Assembly: GCF_000004075.3 (NCBI RefSeq)
Contig: NC_026660.2
Span: forward strand, 8,122,001 to 8,186,000
Reading direction: 5' to 3'
Length of the DNA stretch: 64,000 nucleotides
Source of the DNA: Cucumis sativus
Lineage: Eukaryota > Streptophyta > Magnoliopsida > Cucurbitales > Cucurbitaceae
Shown: one piece after another, positions 33,900 through 43,306 of the stretch
Position numbering within the stretch: position 1 is the first letter of the stretch
Layout of the letters: each line of letters opens with the position of its first letter
Position numbers and translations under genes: made by a program
Notes under the pieces: model-generated
The model's database searches: none
What the model was told of the DNA's origin: nothing
Seen by the model: the letters and a program-made list of their open reading frames with translations, nothing else

Positions 33900-36142
33900 T
33901 CTCTGGTCAATAATCTAGATGTTGTATTGGATGGAATCAACCATCATAAAAACACTTGAAGTTGGACAATAATTAGCATTTGTCAATATAAGGTACATAC
34001 CTCAAATGCATTTAGTTACAAACTACTATTACATGTGAGCATGGAATCTTAAGTGATTGCCACTTGTTGCAAGAACACGTCCCTTCCGTCAAACTTAATA
34101 CTTGTGTGCGTTAACCCTTGTATGGAGAAGTCATACTTATTTCCATATGTACCTCAAGTGTTTGAGTTTCTTTATCAATGGATGTCATTGAATGTGTAGA
34201 AACTCATTTCTTCCACCTCTTAAGTTTTCTCATCACATATTTTGTATACACATCTCCTCGATCAAGTGTTTCACTTATCTCATCTCTTCAATGTTTAAAA
34301 TACAGAGTCGTGTGATAAAATATCAATCTAATCAAAGAAGTTATGGTAACATTCTATCTCTTTTAAAAACACCATTCATGCATTCAGTTGCATTGTTTGT
34401 CATTCACCCATATCGATACCCATTATCATGTGATTGTGTGTCCATTTTTTCAAGTCAATATCTTCAAAATACTCAAGACACTCGAGTTCAATTGTTTCAA
34501 TTCTTTCATGCACTTTACAAGGCCTTTGGTGTTGGTTACCTCCCTTAAACATCAAATCTTTCAGTTGCTTGGATTTGCATTTTGTATTAAAGTTGCTAGC
34601 AACATGACAAAGACAATATGAATGGTGCTCTCAAGGTTCACTCAAACCTACATATTCATTGTTAATGGCAAAAAAATGACCAAATACTTCTCAGAGAACA
34701 AGCAAAGATCATCTCAATTAGTGACGTATACACGCAATGTCCTAAGAAACTATGACCAATCGAAGTCATTTTTTTTCTTTCATAATATCAAAAGCAAGAA
34801 GTAGTCAACATTTTTCCTTATACTTTCCATACAAATGGGTTCCACTAATATGAATTAATGGCCTACAATATTTTAACACTCTATTGCAGAGCCAAATTAT
34901 TAGAAAGCTCTTCCAAAATTAGTCGTACCAGGTACAACATATGGAAGAAAATATCGATCGACTCGATTCCAGAATTGCAATTTACAACTGCACTCAATAA
35001 GTATGAAAGCTTATTATATGATTTCTCCCAATCACAAAAAACTTCGAGCCTAGTAATTTCAAACATTCTGTGACTCTTGCATGTACTTTTCCATAACCTC
35101 CGGTCATAACCCTTTTTCCACTATTAGCATCTAACATACCACATATTTTGGTTCGATTTTACTACAACAATCTCATAATGTTTTGTCACACAATACATTT
35201 TAACGACCAATTGAAGATTTTTTTTACATTCAAATAACATTCCTTTTTGAATTAAACAAGATCTTCTTCATGCAATACCTTTAAATGTTTGCATTAGGTT
35301 AGGGCTTAGCCACATGATAGTGAAATTAGAGTTTGGAAGCAGCCAAAGAAGGTCGATGTTTAGGAGCAAAGGTCATCATTTGCATGGAGTGTCGATGTTT
35401 GCATCCAGTCGCCTATTTCGTGGAGTGTCAGTATTCATGTGAGGAAGAAAGAATAGAAAAAGAGATGATGAGAAGGGAGTGAATGGTAAGGAGATTGAGA
35501 TAGAAAGTCATGCAATTTGGTGCGGGAGGGATTTAAGAGTTTGGGGCGCCTCCCTCAAACTTTCATCTAAATCCCTAAAAAAAACTGAAAATTATTTGAC
35601 GCAAGTAAAAACGGAATGAAAAATATTTTTTGGCTAAAAAAGAAAAAAAATATTTTAGCTTTCTTGACGTTTAAGAGATGTCAAATAAAAATCAACAATA
35701 CTCTTCACACTTTTTTGCGTTAAGTAAATGTTAATTATACTTAAACATATGGAACGCCAAGTAATAACTAACAAAAACATAGTCCAAAAATGTCCATGAA
35801 ATCTTCACTTTTTTAACTAGTTTACTTGACGTATTTTCTTTAAAATGGTTGTTACTTGACATTTTCATAACAAAAACATCAAGTAAAAACTGCTAGTGTC
35901 AAGTAATCCAATTTTTGTAGTAGTGTGTCTACAGATATATTCCTATCTCCTAATGTTCACTTTTGTTCACAGACAGAATAAAAAATGTCCCAATCTATTT
36001 TTGTAAACATCTCAGATGGCATCGTTTCATTTTCATCCTCTATATTTTCTTCATTTCCAAATAATTCATCAACATCTACATCTATATCACTATCCCCATC
36101 ATTACTTTCAAGAATAACTAGATCTTTAGGTCGCATTGACAT
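33900..36142 (-). pseudogene. Mutator-like (MULE) transposase, broken and interrupted
   Basis: Minus-strand fragments follow MuDR order. 36142-35957 is an acidic N-terminal piece (LVILESNDGDSDIDVDVDEL). 35280-35066 has 'LNVKKIFNWSLK' and 'RVMTGGYGKVHARV' text of the MuDR DNA-binding region. 35066-34881 has 'VFCDWEKSYNKLSYLLSAV'. About 34850 has 'CRPLIHISGTHLYGKY'. 34540-34300 has 'YFEDIDLKKWT' followed by MGE(stop)QTMQLNA-type remains of the 'TNN-EC-NGV' block. 34110-34040 has EGTCSCNKWQSLKIPCSHVI, a SWIM zinc finger (CxC...CxH). The intact family encodes a DDE transposase. Many stops and frame breaks make it inactive. Between about 35300 and 35926 foreign sequence ending in a CACTA-type terminus splits the gene. 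Confidence 0.8.
35580..35925. mobile_element. Truncated CACTA-type terminus
   Basis: The segment contains several ACTTGAC / GTCAAGTA subterminal motifs (about 35598, 35664, 35823, 35852, 35897) and ends CAATTTTTGTAGTAGTG (35909-35925), identical in inverse complement to the right end of the 41.5-45.1 kb element. No matching left terminus was found upstream, so it is a truncated copy or its left end has decayed. Confidence 0.6.
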
Positions 36143-37120
36143 ATTTAATCGGTTGTTAAAGTTCGAAATATATCAGAAGCACCATTTATTTCAACAATAC
36201 TATAATCAAACAAAGCCTACTTGTCTAATCCATTAAAACCCCAAATTTAAACAATCTAAGTTTTCATTCCAAAACATGCACACACTTGTAAGTTAAAAAA
36301 TTTACATATCAATACATCAAGGCCACAATTATATAAAAGAATGCAACGTCCTATTTATGAAACAAAAGTGCAAAATTATAAAATCAAATAATTACACAAT
36401 AAACACTATGAATTTAAGCCCTAAAATTTAGGAGAATTTTCGAAAATAGTAAATTTTACAAAATATTTACAACCTATAACAAATTCTATCACGAATAATC
36501 ATTGATATATGTTACAGTGATAGAAGACTATCATCGATAGAATTCAAAATTTTGCTATAGCTTGTAAATATTTTAATTTATTTTTATATTTTAAAAAATG
36601 TCCCTAAAATTTACATATCCACACTATAGTACTATGAATTTAAGCCCTAAAATATACATTAAATCCTAAAGTATGCATCAAGCTATAAATCAAACAATTA
36701 CATTTACACTATATAAACAAAACCATGCACTTAACCTTGTTAAGTGTATGTCATGGATCATGTACACAGTTTCACTATCCTATTTTTTATGATATTTTAC
36801 AAAATAACCATTATTTAAAAAAAACTTTATGAATAAAAAAATATATGTTAAAAATATACCATAATTATACCTTAGAAATCCTAAGCAAGTGATGATTAAA
36901 TGAACATATTTGATTGAGATAGAAAAGACGATGACGATTATGAAGAAGAGACGATGGCGACAATAATGATGGTGGAAGAGAAGGAAACGATGGAGGAAAA
37001 GAAGGAGAAAAGGCGCAATGGTTATGGTGAAAGAGATGTGAGCATTTTTCTATGAAGAAGTTGTGTACCCGTCCATGACTTCTATTTTAAGTTATGAACG
37101 GAGTATACAACTTCGTGCAT
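36143..37120. other. AT-rich intergenic DNA
   Basis: Apart from the MITE at 36430-36600 I see no feature. A purine-rich GAAGAAGAGACGATGG stretch (36920-37050) is low complexity. Confidence 0.35.
36430..36600. mobile_element. MITE related to the one at 27185
   Basis: The left arm (AAATTTTACAAAATATTTAC then AACCTATAACAAA) matches inverted the right arm (TTTTGCTATAGCTTGTAAAT then ATTTTAATTTATTTTT) over about 50 bases, with CTATCA/TGATAG palindromic steps between. Its arms share the 'TATAGCAAA' core with the MITE at 27185-27394. Confidence 0.65.
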
Positions 37121-37470
37121 CACTACAAGAAAATAAGTATTTTTCGATGTACAACACGGACGTCGGGATAAAAGATGTTGAAAGAAAAAGCTTTTTTCAA
37201 TGTCGTAGAGCGTCAGAAAACGTTGACAATTTCGACGTCATGCATAACGGCATCGAGAAACATTTAAAATTTTTAAAAACTTAAACTTATTCCAACGCCG
37301 TTAGAAGTTAAAAAATTAAAAATTTTCAAATGCCGTTATGCATGGCATCAGAAGAAGTTTAAAATTTTTTAAAAAATTAAACTTTTTCCGAGGCCATTAG
37401 TGAAACGTGGCAAATGAAGAATATTTTTTTCGATATTGTACTTTAGGACATCGGTAATAGGTGAATTGCC
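37121..37470. mobile_element. Possible CACTA-type end (second family)
   Basis: CACTACAAGAAAATAAG at 37121 is a typical CACTA terminus. It is followed by short repeated text with inverted versions: 'CGTCATGCATAACGGCATCG', 'AACGCCGTTAGAAGTT', 'ATGCCGTTATGCATGGCATC', 'GAGGCCATTAGTG'. This resembles the subterminal region of such transposons. I found no facing terminus before the gene at 38061, so the extent is unknown. Confidence 0.45.
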
Positions 37471-37880
37471 CGAGGTTTATGAAGTGCGTCGGGAGATCCC
37501 TTACAGATTTGAGTTTTGTATTCATAGAACACATAACTCAAATTGAAAGAAAAAGAGGAAGAGGCCACGAGAGAGAGATCGTCGTCCGCTCTATCCATCG
37601 TCGCAACTCCTTCCGACGTTTTTGCTATTTGTCTGGACGCTTTAGTACGTCGGAAGATCTCCATTTTCTTAAAGTGCATACTAAAGAACATGAAAGTGCA
37701 ACTTAAATACGTTGTCGTGTATGAGATCTACGACTTAATACTGATAGAGGGATACATAACTTGAGTACCCTAGTTTAGAGAATACTTTCTCACCTACCCT
37801 AGGTTGCGCGTTATTTTTTTAAAATAGCAGGAATTGGAGATGAAGAGAAAAAATGAAAAAGAAAAAGAAAGAAAGAGAAA

Positions 37881-37888
37881 GGGCCCCA
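37881..37888 (+). promoter_or_regulatory. TCP-type motif in the promoter of the small gene
   Basis: GGGCCCCAC at 37881-37889 contains GGCCCCAC, which fits the plant GGNCCCAC (TCP / site II) consensus, about 180 bases before the ATG at 38061. A pyrimidine-rich leader (37980-38050) follows. Single-motif matches are weak evidence. Confidence 0.3.
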
Positions 37889-38060
37889 CGATAATCATCC
37901 CACAACCCAACCCCCCACCGCTAAGCGAATAAAACAGGCTGTGATCCAGCTGTTGTTTTTACTTACATTCACAAAATACACTCTCTCTTCTCATTTTCAT
38001 TTCCCAGTTCCCACCCTTTCCTCTTCTCCATTTCCCTCCTCCGGCCCTCATTCCACCACC

Positions 38061-38540
38061 ATGTCTTCCGTCGTCCACACCTTCACCAAGACTCGCTCCT
38101 TTCTCCCCTCCAGACCCCTCCCCGATGCACTCCCCCTCTCTCACACCGACTCCCCCTCCGACCAAACCCTCCGCCGCCGCCTCTCCTCTCTTTCCCTCCG
38201 CATTCAGCCAATCTCCTCCCCTGCCACTGCTTGGGCCATTCGAAAATCCAAGTCCATGTCCTCATTCGGAGATCTCGCCGGCTCCTCCGTCAGAAAGTGG
38301 TGGGACTGGGGCTGGGCTTGGATCCTTTCTCGCAAACCTATCTTCGCTAAAGATCTGGAGATGAACGAAGAGGAATCCAAAATCCTTGGATCTCAAAACA
38401 GAGGTAGTTGGAAACACGTCTTCTTCAAGTTCAGATCCGAAATCAGAAAGCTCATTGGCTCTGATGTTGCCCTCCCCCAAACTACCCCCAACTATCGATC
38501 CTTCAATTTCCCCAACAACAATAGCGGAATCAGAACCTAA
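38061..38540 (+). CDS. Small plant protein of unknown function (159 codons)
   Basis: One exon. The ATG at 38061 (CACCACCATGTCTTCC) is a better start than the in-frame one at 37941, because the intervening codons are a pyrimidine-rich leader. Composition changes sharply to coding-like, GC-richer sequence. The N-terminal half is Ser/Pro/Arg-rich and probably disordered (LSLRIQPISSPATAWAIRKS). The conserved core holds RKWWDWGWAWILSRKP, NEEESKILGSQNRGSWKHVF and 'FKFRSEIRKLIGSD'. I remember small plant proteins with this Trp-rich plus 'GSW(R/K)HVF.K.RSE(I)RKL' core, none with a known role. No signal peptide or membrane segment is visible. The Trp-rich patch suggests peripheral membrane or partner binding (inference). 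Confidence 0.8.
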   Translation: MSSVVHTFTKTRSFLPSRPLPDALPLSHTDSPSDQTLRRRLSSLSLRIQPISSPATAWAIRKSKSMSSFGDLAGSSVRKWWDWGWAWILSRKPIFAKDLEMNEEESKILGSQNRGSWKHVFFKFRSEIRKLIGSDVALPQTTPNYRSFNFPNNNSGIRT

Positions 38541-41474
38541 TTAATCGATCTCTCATCCTTCTTTGCCCTTCTTCCTCCATTGATTTTGTATCCAATTGTT
38601 CTTTTTGTATCGCGTAATATCATGCCGATGAATTCGAAGATCGATTAGGGTTCCAATTTGACGATGCCGCATTGCTCTGGATCCAACCAAAATTAGGTGG
38701 TATAGAACAACTTAAATAGCTTAGGGATATGGTTGTCATTATTTAGATGCTTATATTTTTACGTGCTATTTTTTTTTATAATTTTTTTTTTTTACTTTGG
38801 TGGATTTAATTTTGTACAACGATGCTGTTATTTTTTCTGTATTGTATTGTATTTTACTTTCAATTCTTTTTCTTTTTTCTTTTTTACTACGGAGGGTTAA
38901 ATGTAAAAATATTGTTGTATTACTATTATTATTGTCGTTATTATTACAACCTTTAGTGTTGTGTTGTTAAACTGGTTGTTCAGCATTCATAAAATACACT
39001 CTTTATTTCAATTATATATATATTTACCTAATTTGAACATCCTATAAAGACAAATAAATTAGTAAAATATATATATATATATATATTTTGTTGAGAGTAA
39101 TCAACTTTAAGGTGATTAATTTTTAAAGGAAGTGATTTAATATTACATTAAAATTAAATAGGAATTGGAAAAAATAGTAAAGTTGACCAAATAGTTTTTT
39201 ATTATTCTTGAAAAAAAACTTAATTTAATTAGATTTATTTTAAAAGTGATGATATTTATTATCAAAATAGTTTAGAAGTGAATTAGTTAAATAATGTTTA
39301 AGTTAGGATTCATTAAAATTGTGTTTAATTATAAATAAAAAGAAAAGGGTATATCACTTTAAATAGGAAGATAGAGAGTACCGACTAAAAAATTGAGAAT
39401 GAGAATAGCATGGCCTAGTATTGAATAGATGAAAACGATGTTGGATCTCAATGTAAAACTTTAAATAGGAATAAAGTTGGTAAGACAATAAAATGAGAAG
39501 GAAAGGTGAATATTTTTTTTCTAAATTCCTCAGTTCTAGTAGTAAATAAATAAGGCCTGAAATGAGAAATTAGAAAAACAATTTATGTTGGTGGTAATAT
39601 AATGATATTATATAGTGTCGGTGATGATGGCTCACAATCATTGCCAGCGGGTTATTATGTGTCGTCCAATGTGCAACCCTTAACTCCTTTTTCAAATCAA
39701 CTTTGTTTAAATTTCCTTCATTTAATATCCTTCTTTTATTTATATTAATTTCATTTTTTTTAAATAAAATATTCGATTCTATTATCTAAAAATGTTCAAA
39801 CCCAACTGTTTCATAATAGGTGAAATAAACTTTTATATACGAGAATCGGAAAATATTTCCAAATTTTATATTTTATTTTTGTCGATTATAATTTTATTTG
39901 CGTGACTTGGATATGTGATTCACGAGGCTACCAAATAAAATAGTTACTCCTTAACGTCTATGATTTTAATTTTTAATTAGAGACAAAATGATAAATTGAT
40001 ATTTTATTAAAGAACTCAAAATATCACTTTTCCTTCGACATTTTCATCATTACCATTTTGGCACATTACCAGTTTACTTCATTTTCTCGATTGATGTAAG
40101 CTCCTATTCCTTCGTAGTTTACTTCATTTTCTCAATTGATGTAAGCTTCTATTCCTTTCTTCTTTTTATTTACACTAATGTTTCTGGGGTTGAAAAAGAA
40201 AGTTTGGAATACAAATTTTTAACATTTTGATAAGAAATTTTAGAATCAAATTCGTTTGAGTGAAGGATTAAGAAATTTGGTAAGAGTTGAAAAGAATGAA
40301 GTTAAGGGCAACAAAAAAAGAAAAAGTTGAAGTGAGGGTCAGTATGAATATTTCCCACGAAATTATTTTTAAAAAATAAATGAAATAAAAAGAAGAGGAA
40401 GAAGTTGGGAGAATTTTCTTGGAAACGTGAATGTTGAATTTTAGATATTCTCATAAAACTCTAAACCCTAAACATTGTGTTCATTTTGACCAAGAACTGA
40501 ACGAGTTTGTTCCCAAAATTGAAGAAATTTATTTGATTTTTGCGCTACAAAGTTTCAAGAAGTCATCCTTGGACTTAAATATCTGAAGGTGAATTCCTTT
40601 GAACGATTCCATAGTTTTAGCATTTAGTTTTTAGTTAATGTTAGATTGTTTTCTTGTGAAATTTGAGCCGAATGGAAAATTTTGTAATTGGTGTTATGAT
40701 GTAGTTGAGTGTGAACTAAATTCTAAGTTAATGTAGGTGATTTCGTTTGATGAATTTAGACAATTTCATCAATCTAGGTCCATACAGATGATGAATCTCG
40801 GTGGATATCGATGAAATTGTCCCAAGATTCGTTGAAGGAGTTTCAAGATTTGTTGCAGTTCACATGCATTTGTGGGGTAATCTCAGGGACTATTTTGCCT
40901 AAGATTTAGCTTAGATACATTATAGAATGCATGTAAAACCCTTATCTCATGGAGTCTCGGTGAAATAGTTTTATTTGAATTCAATTGGTAATTCATGTTG
41001 TTATCAGCCAAGATTGTTCCTAGTCTTAGGACAGGTATTTGATTGTGCTTTATGACATGGTGTTTTCTGTTTTGCAGATGCCTCTGGTCACACAAATCAA
41101 CTCTAATTAAAGACTTTTTCTTAGCCAACCTGACAAGTTCGCACTTAGTGAAGACAATGTCAGACATAAAAAAATAAGCTAACACCTAAGCAGATACACA
41201 TGCTCAAGAAAACCTTATTCAGTCATTTCCTGGAGGTCAAGTTGGTGTTTAATGGACCGCATTGCCACTACATCCTCTTGAGTGAGGTGGATGACAAATA
41301 GGACGATGTAATCTCTTTTAAATTACTTTAGTTAAAAGGTCTCATTTGAGCGAAAAGATTTTGATACCATCATGGGGTTAAGGTTTAGGCCGAAAAGTCA
41401 CATGTTCAGTTTGAAGAGGATAAAGCCTTGAGGTTAAGAAAGTTGTACTTGGGCGATAGGTCCAATATGAATGG
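38541..41474. other. Small-gene 3' flank and AT-rich intergenic DNA
   Basis: 38541-38760 is probable 3' UTR. Afterwards the sequence is AT-rich, with (TA)n at about 39069-39086 and a near-exact 38-base direct repeat (TTTACTTCATTTTCTC..TTGATGTAAGCT, 40075 and 40121). At 41220-41300 one frame reads 'FLEVKLVFNGPHCHYILLSEVDD', which looks like a protein fragment, but I cannot name it and stops follow. No intact gene. Confidence 0.35.
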
Positions 41475-41489
41475 ATCTACTACAAAATC

Positions 41490-41995
41490 TACTTTACTTG
41501 ACACTATGTACTTTTACATATTTGACATTTTTATTAAAAAAACGTCAAGTAATGATCATTTCAAAAGAAAAGCGTCAAGTATAGTTTAAAAAAGGGGAAA
41601 CTTTCACGAAAGTTTTCAAACTATTTTACATTAGTTTTTACTTGACGTTTTTTTCGCGTCAAGTATAAGAGAGATTTTACTTGACGTTTTATTCGCATCA
41701 AGTATAACGAACTTTTACTTGACGAGAACAAAATGTCAAGTATAACGAACTTTTACTTGACATGAACAAAACGTCAAATATAACGAACTTTTACTTGACG
41801 CGAACAAAACATCAAGTATAGTTTGAATACAGCAAAATTTCATGAAATTTTGAATTATTTTACGTTAGCTTTTACTTGACGTTTTTTTCCACGTCAAGTA
41901 TAGTGCATAATTTACTTGACGGTCTTTTAGTGTCAAGTATAATGCAACTTTTACTTGACATCTTTTTCATGTCAAGTATAGTTAACATTTTTATT
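41490..41995. repeat. Subterminal ACTTGAC array of the CACTA element
   Basis: About twenty ACTTGAC(G) and GTCAAGTA motifs stand in alternating orientation, often as pairs around a short loop, e.g. TTTACTTGACGTTTTTTTCG / CGTCAAGTATAA. Such pairs could fold into hairpins. In this superfamily such motifs are the transposase-binding sites (established for En/Spm; inferred here). Confidence 0.8.
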
Positions 41996-42482
41996 TTGTC
42001 AAGTATAAAAATATAAAAATACTTTTTATTTCCCTCTTTTAAATTTTTTTAGTTGGATTTCTACCAACGTTTATTTTAATTTATGGTCAAGTATCATGTG
42101 TGGATAAATATTTTAAACATTTGTCGACTTAATTTACGTGGCGAAAGATCCCACGCCTTTTAGACATATTTATGCCAACTTAATTTACGTGACGAAAGAC
42201 ACTAAATTTTTTATATGCATTTATGACGACTCAAAATTTATACATATGACAACGAAAATAACATGAGCATATGTTTTTTTTTAAAAAAAAATATAATTTC
42301 AGTTTTTTATGTTCTTTAAAAAAAAAAAACATAATCATTTTTTTATGTTTTTTTTAATTTCTTTTTTACTTCTTCCTCATTTTTTACTTTTTCCCTCCCA
42401 CTTTTCTCTCTCCCATACAACATTTCCCCCCAATTTGCCGCCTCCTCTTCTCACAGAACACAACCCAACCACTATCCTTCCG

Positions 42483-42652
42483 ATTTCCCTCTTCCTCTTC
42501 TCACAACCTACCATCTGAACGCCGCCGCTACCCTTTCTCGATTTCCCTCTTCCTCTTATCGCAACCCACCATGCAAATGTCGCCGCTATCCTCCCCATTT
42601 CCCTCTTCCTCTTCTCGCAACCCACCATTCGAACGTCGCTGCTACTTGCTAC
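42483..42652 (+). repeat. Three pyrimidine-rich units of 56-58 bases
   Basis: Units start at 42483, 42541 and 42597 with ATTTCCCTCTTCCTCTT, continue C(T/A)(C/T)GCAACCCACCAT and end in an 'AA(C/T)GCCGCCGCTA' like stretch. The Lys/Arg-rich 99-codon frame on the opposite strand (42377-42676) follows the repeat and is an artefact. The base composition resembles a plant 5' UTR, so this could be the captured leader of the gene whose exon lies at 43187. Confidence 0.7.
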
Positions 42653-43186
42653 CATCTGAATGTCGCCGAACGCCACTGCTATCTGCTAGCATCTGAACGT
42701 CGTTGGAGGCCGCCACTCCTTTGCTCACCAAACTCGTCGTAAGTGCTCCATTCGTTGCAGCTCACCCTAAGTAAGTTTAACTTTAGTTTATTTATCAAGA
42801 TTTCAAAGCCTCCAACATTTTGCTTGATTGTATAAGATATTGATATAGATTAGTATATTGTTATTGTGTGTGAAACCAAGGTTAATGTATTCCTATAATT
42901 GAATTGTATTTTTTTTCAAGATTACTTTGCTATATGTTTTTTTAAGATTACATTGTGTGCAAGGATATATCGATTTTGCAAAGCTATAGTTTTTCTAATT
43001 TTCTTTCTTCACTACTAATTGGAAACATTATTTGTATTCCCATACTTTGAATTTTTTGAAGAACATAACTTGGTTATGATATTTGATGTCTCGCAAATTA
43101 GTGATTTGAAGCACAGAAGCCCTGAGTCGTGTCAGTTTGTTTTGTTTATTTGTTTTTCTTTTAAATTATATTCTTTATTCTTTTAG

Positions 43187-43306
43187 AAACCAAGCAACAA
43201 TAAAGTCATAGTTTGCGACGAGAAATTGAAGAACATATTTGGAGGGAAAAATGAGGTTGGATTTTTGGAGATTGTAGGTTTGATAAGTACTCCACACTTT
43301 CTATAA
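43187..43306 (+). pseudogene. SWIB/MDM2-domain C-terminal exon captured in the CACTA element
   Basis: After a good plant acceptor (TTTATTCTTTTAG, ending 43186) one frame runs 39 codons to TAA at 43304-43306. It reads KPSNNKVIVCDEKLKNIF, then GGKNEVGFLEI, then GLISTPHFL. This matches the second half of plant SWIB (BAF60b/MDM2) domains, where 'NP.NK..I.CD(E/D)KLK.IF.GK..VGFLEI..L(L/I)S.HF' ends the protein. The frame is clean. The domain's first half (a helix with 'ALKKIWEYIK..NLQ') was not found upstream within the element, so it is a partial capture. SWIB proteins act in chromatin or plastid nucleoid contexts; no function is claimed here. Confidence 0.65.

Noticed and set aside
42377..42676. 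99-codon minus-strand frame in the CACTA element
   Set aside because: It is the reverse of the 58-base tandem repeat, so its periodic Arg/Lys text is an artefact.
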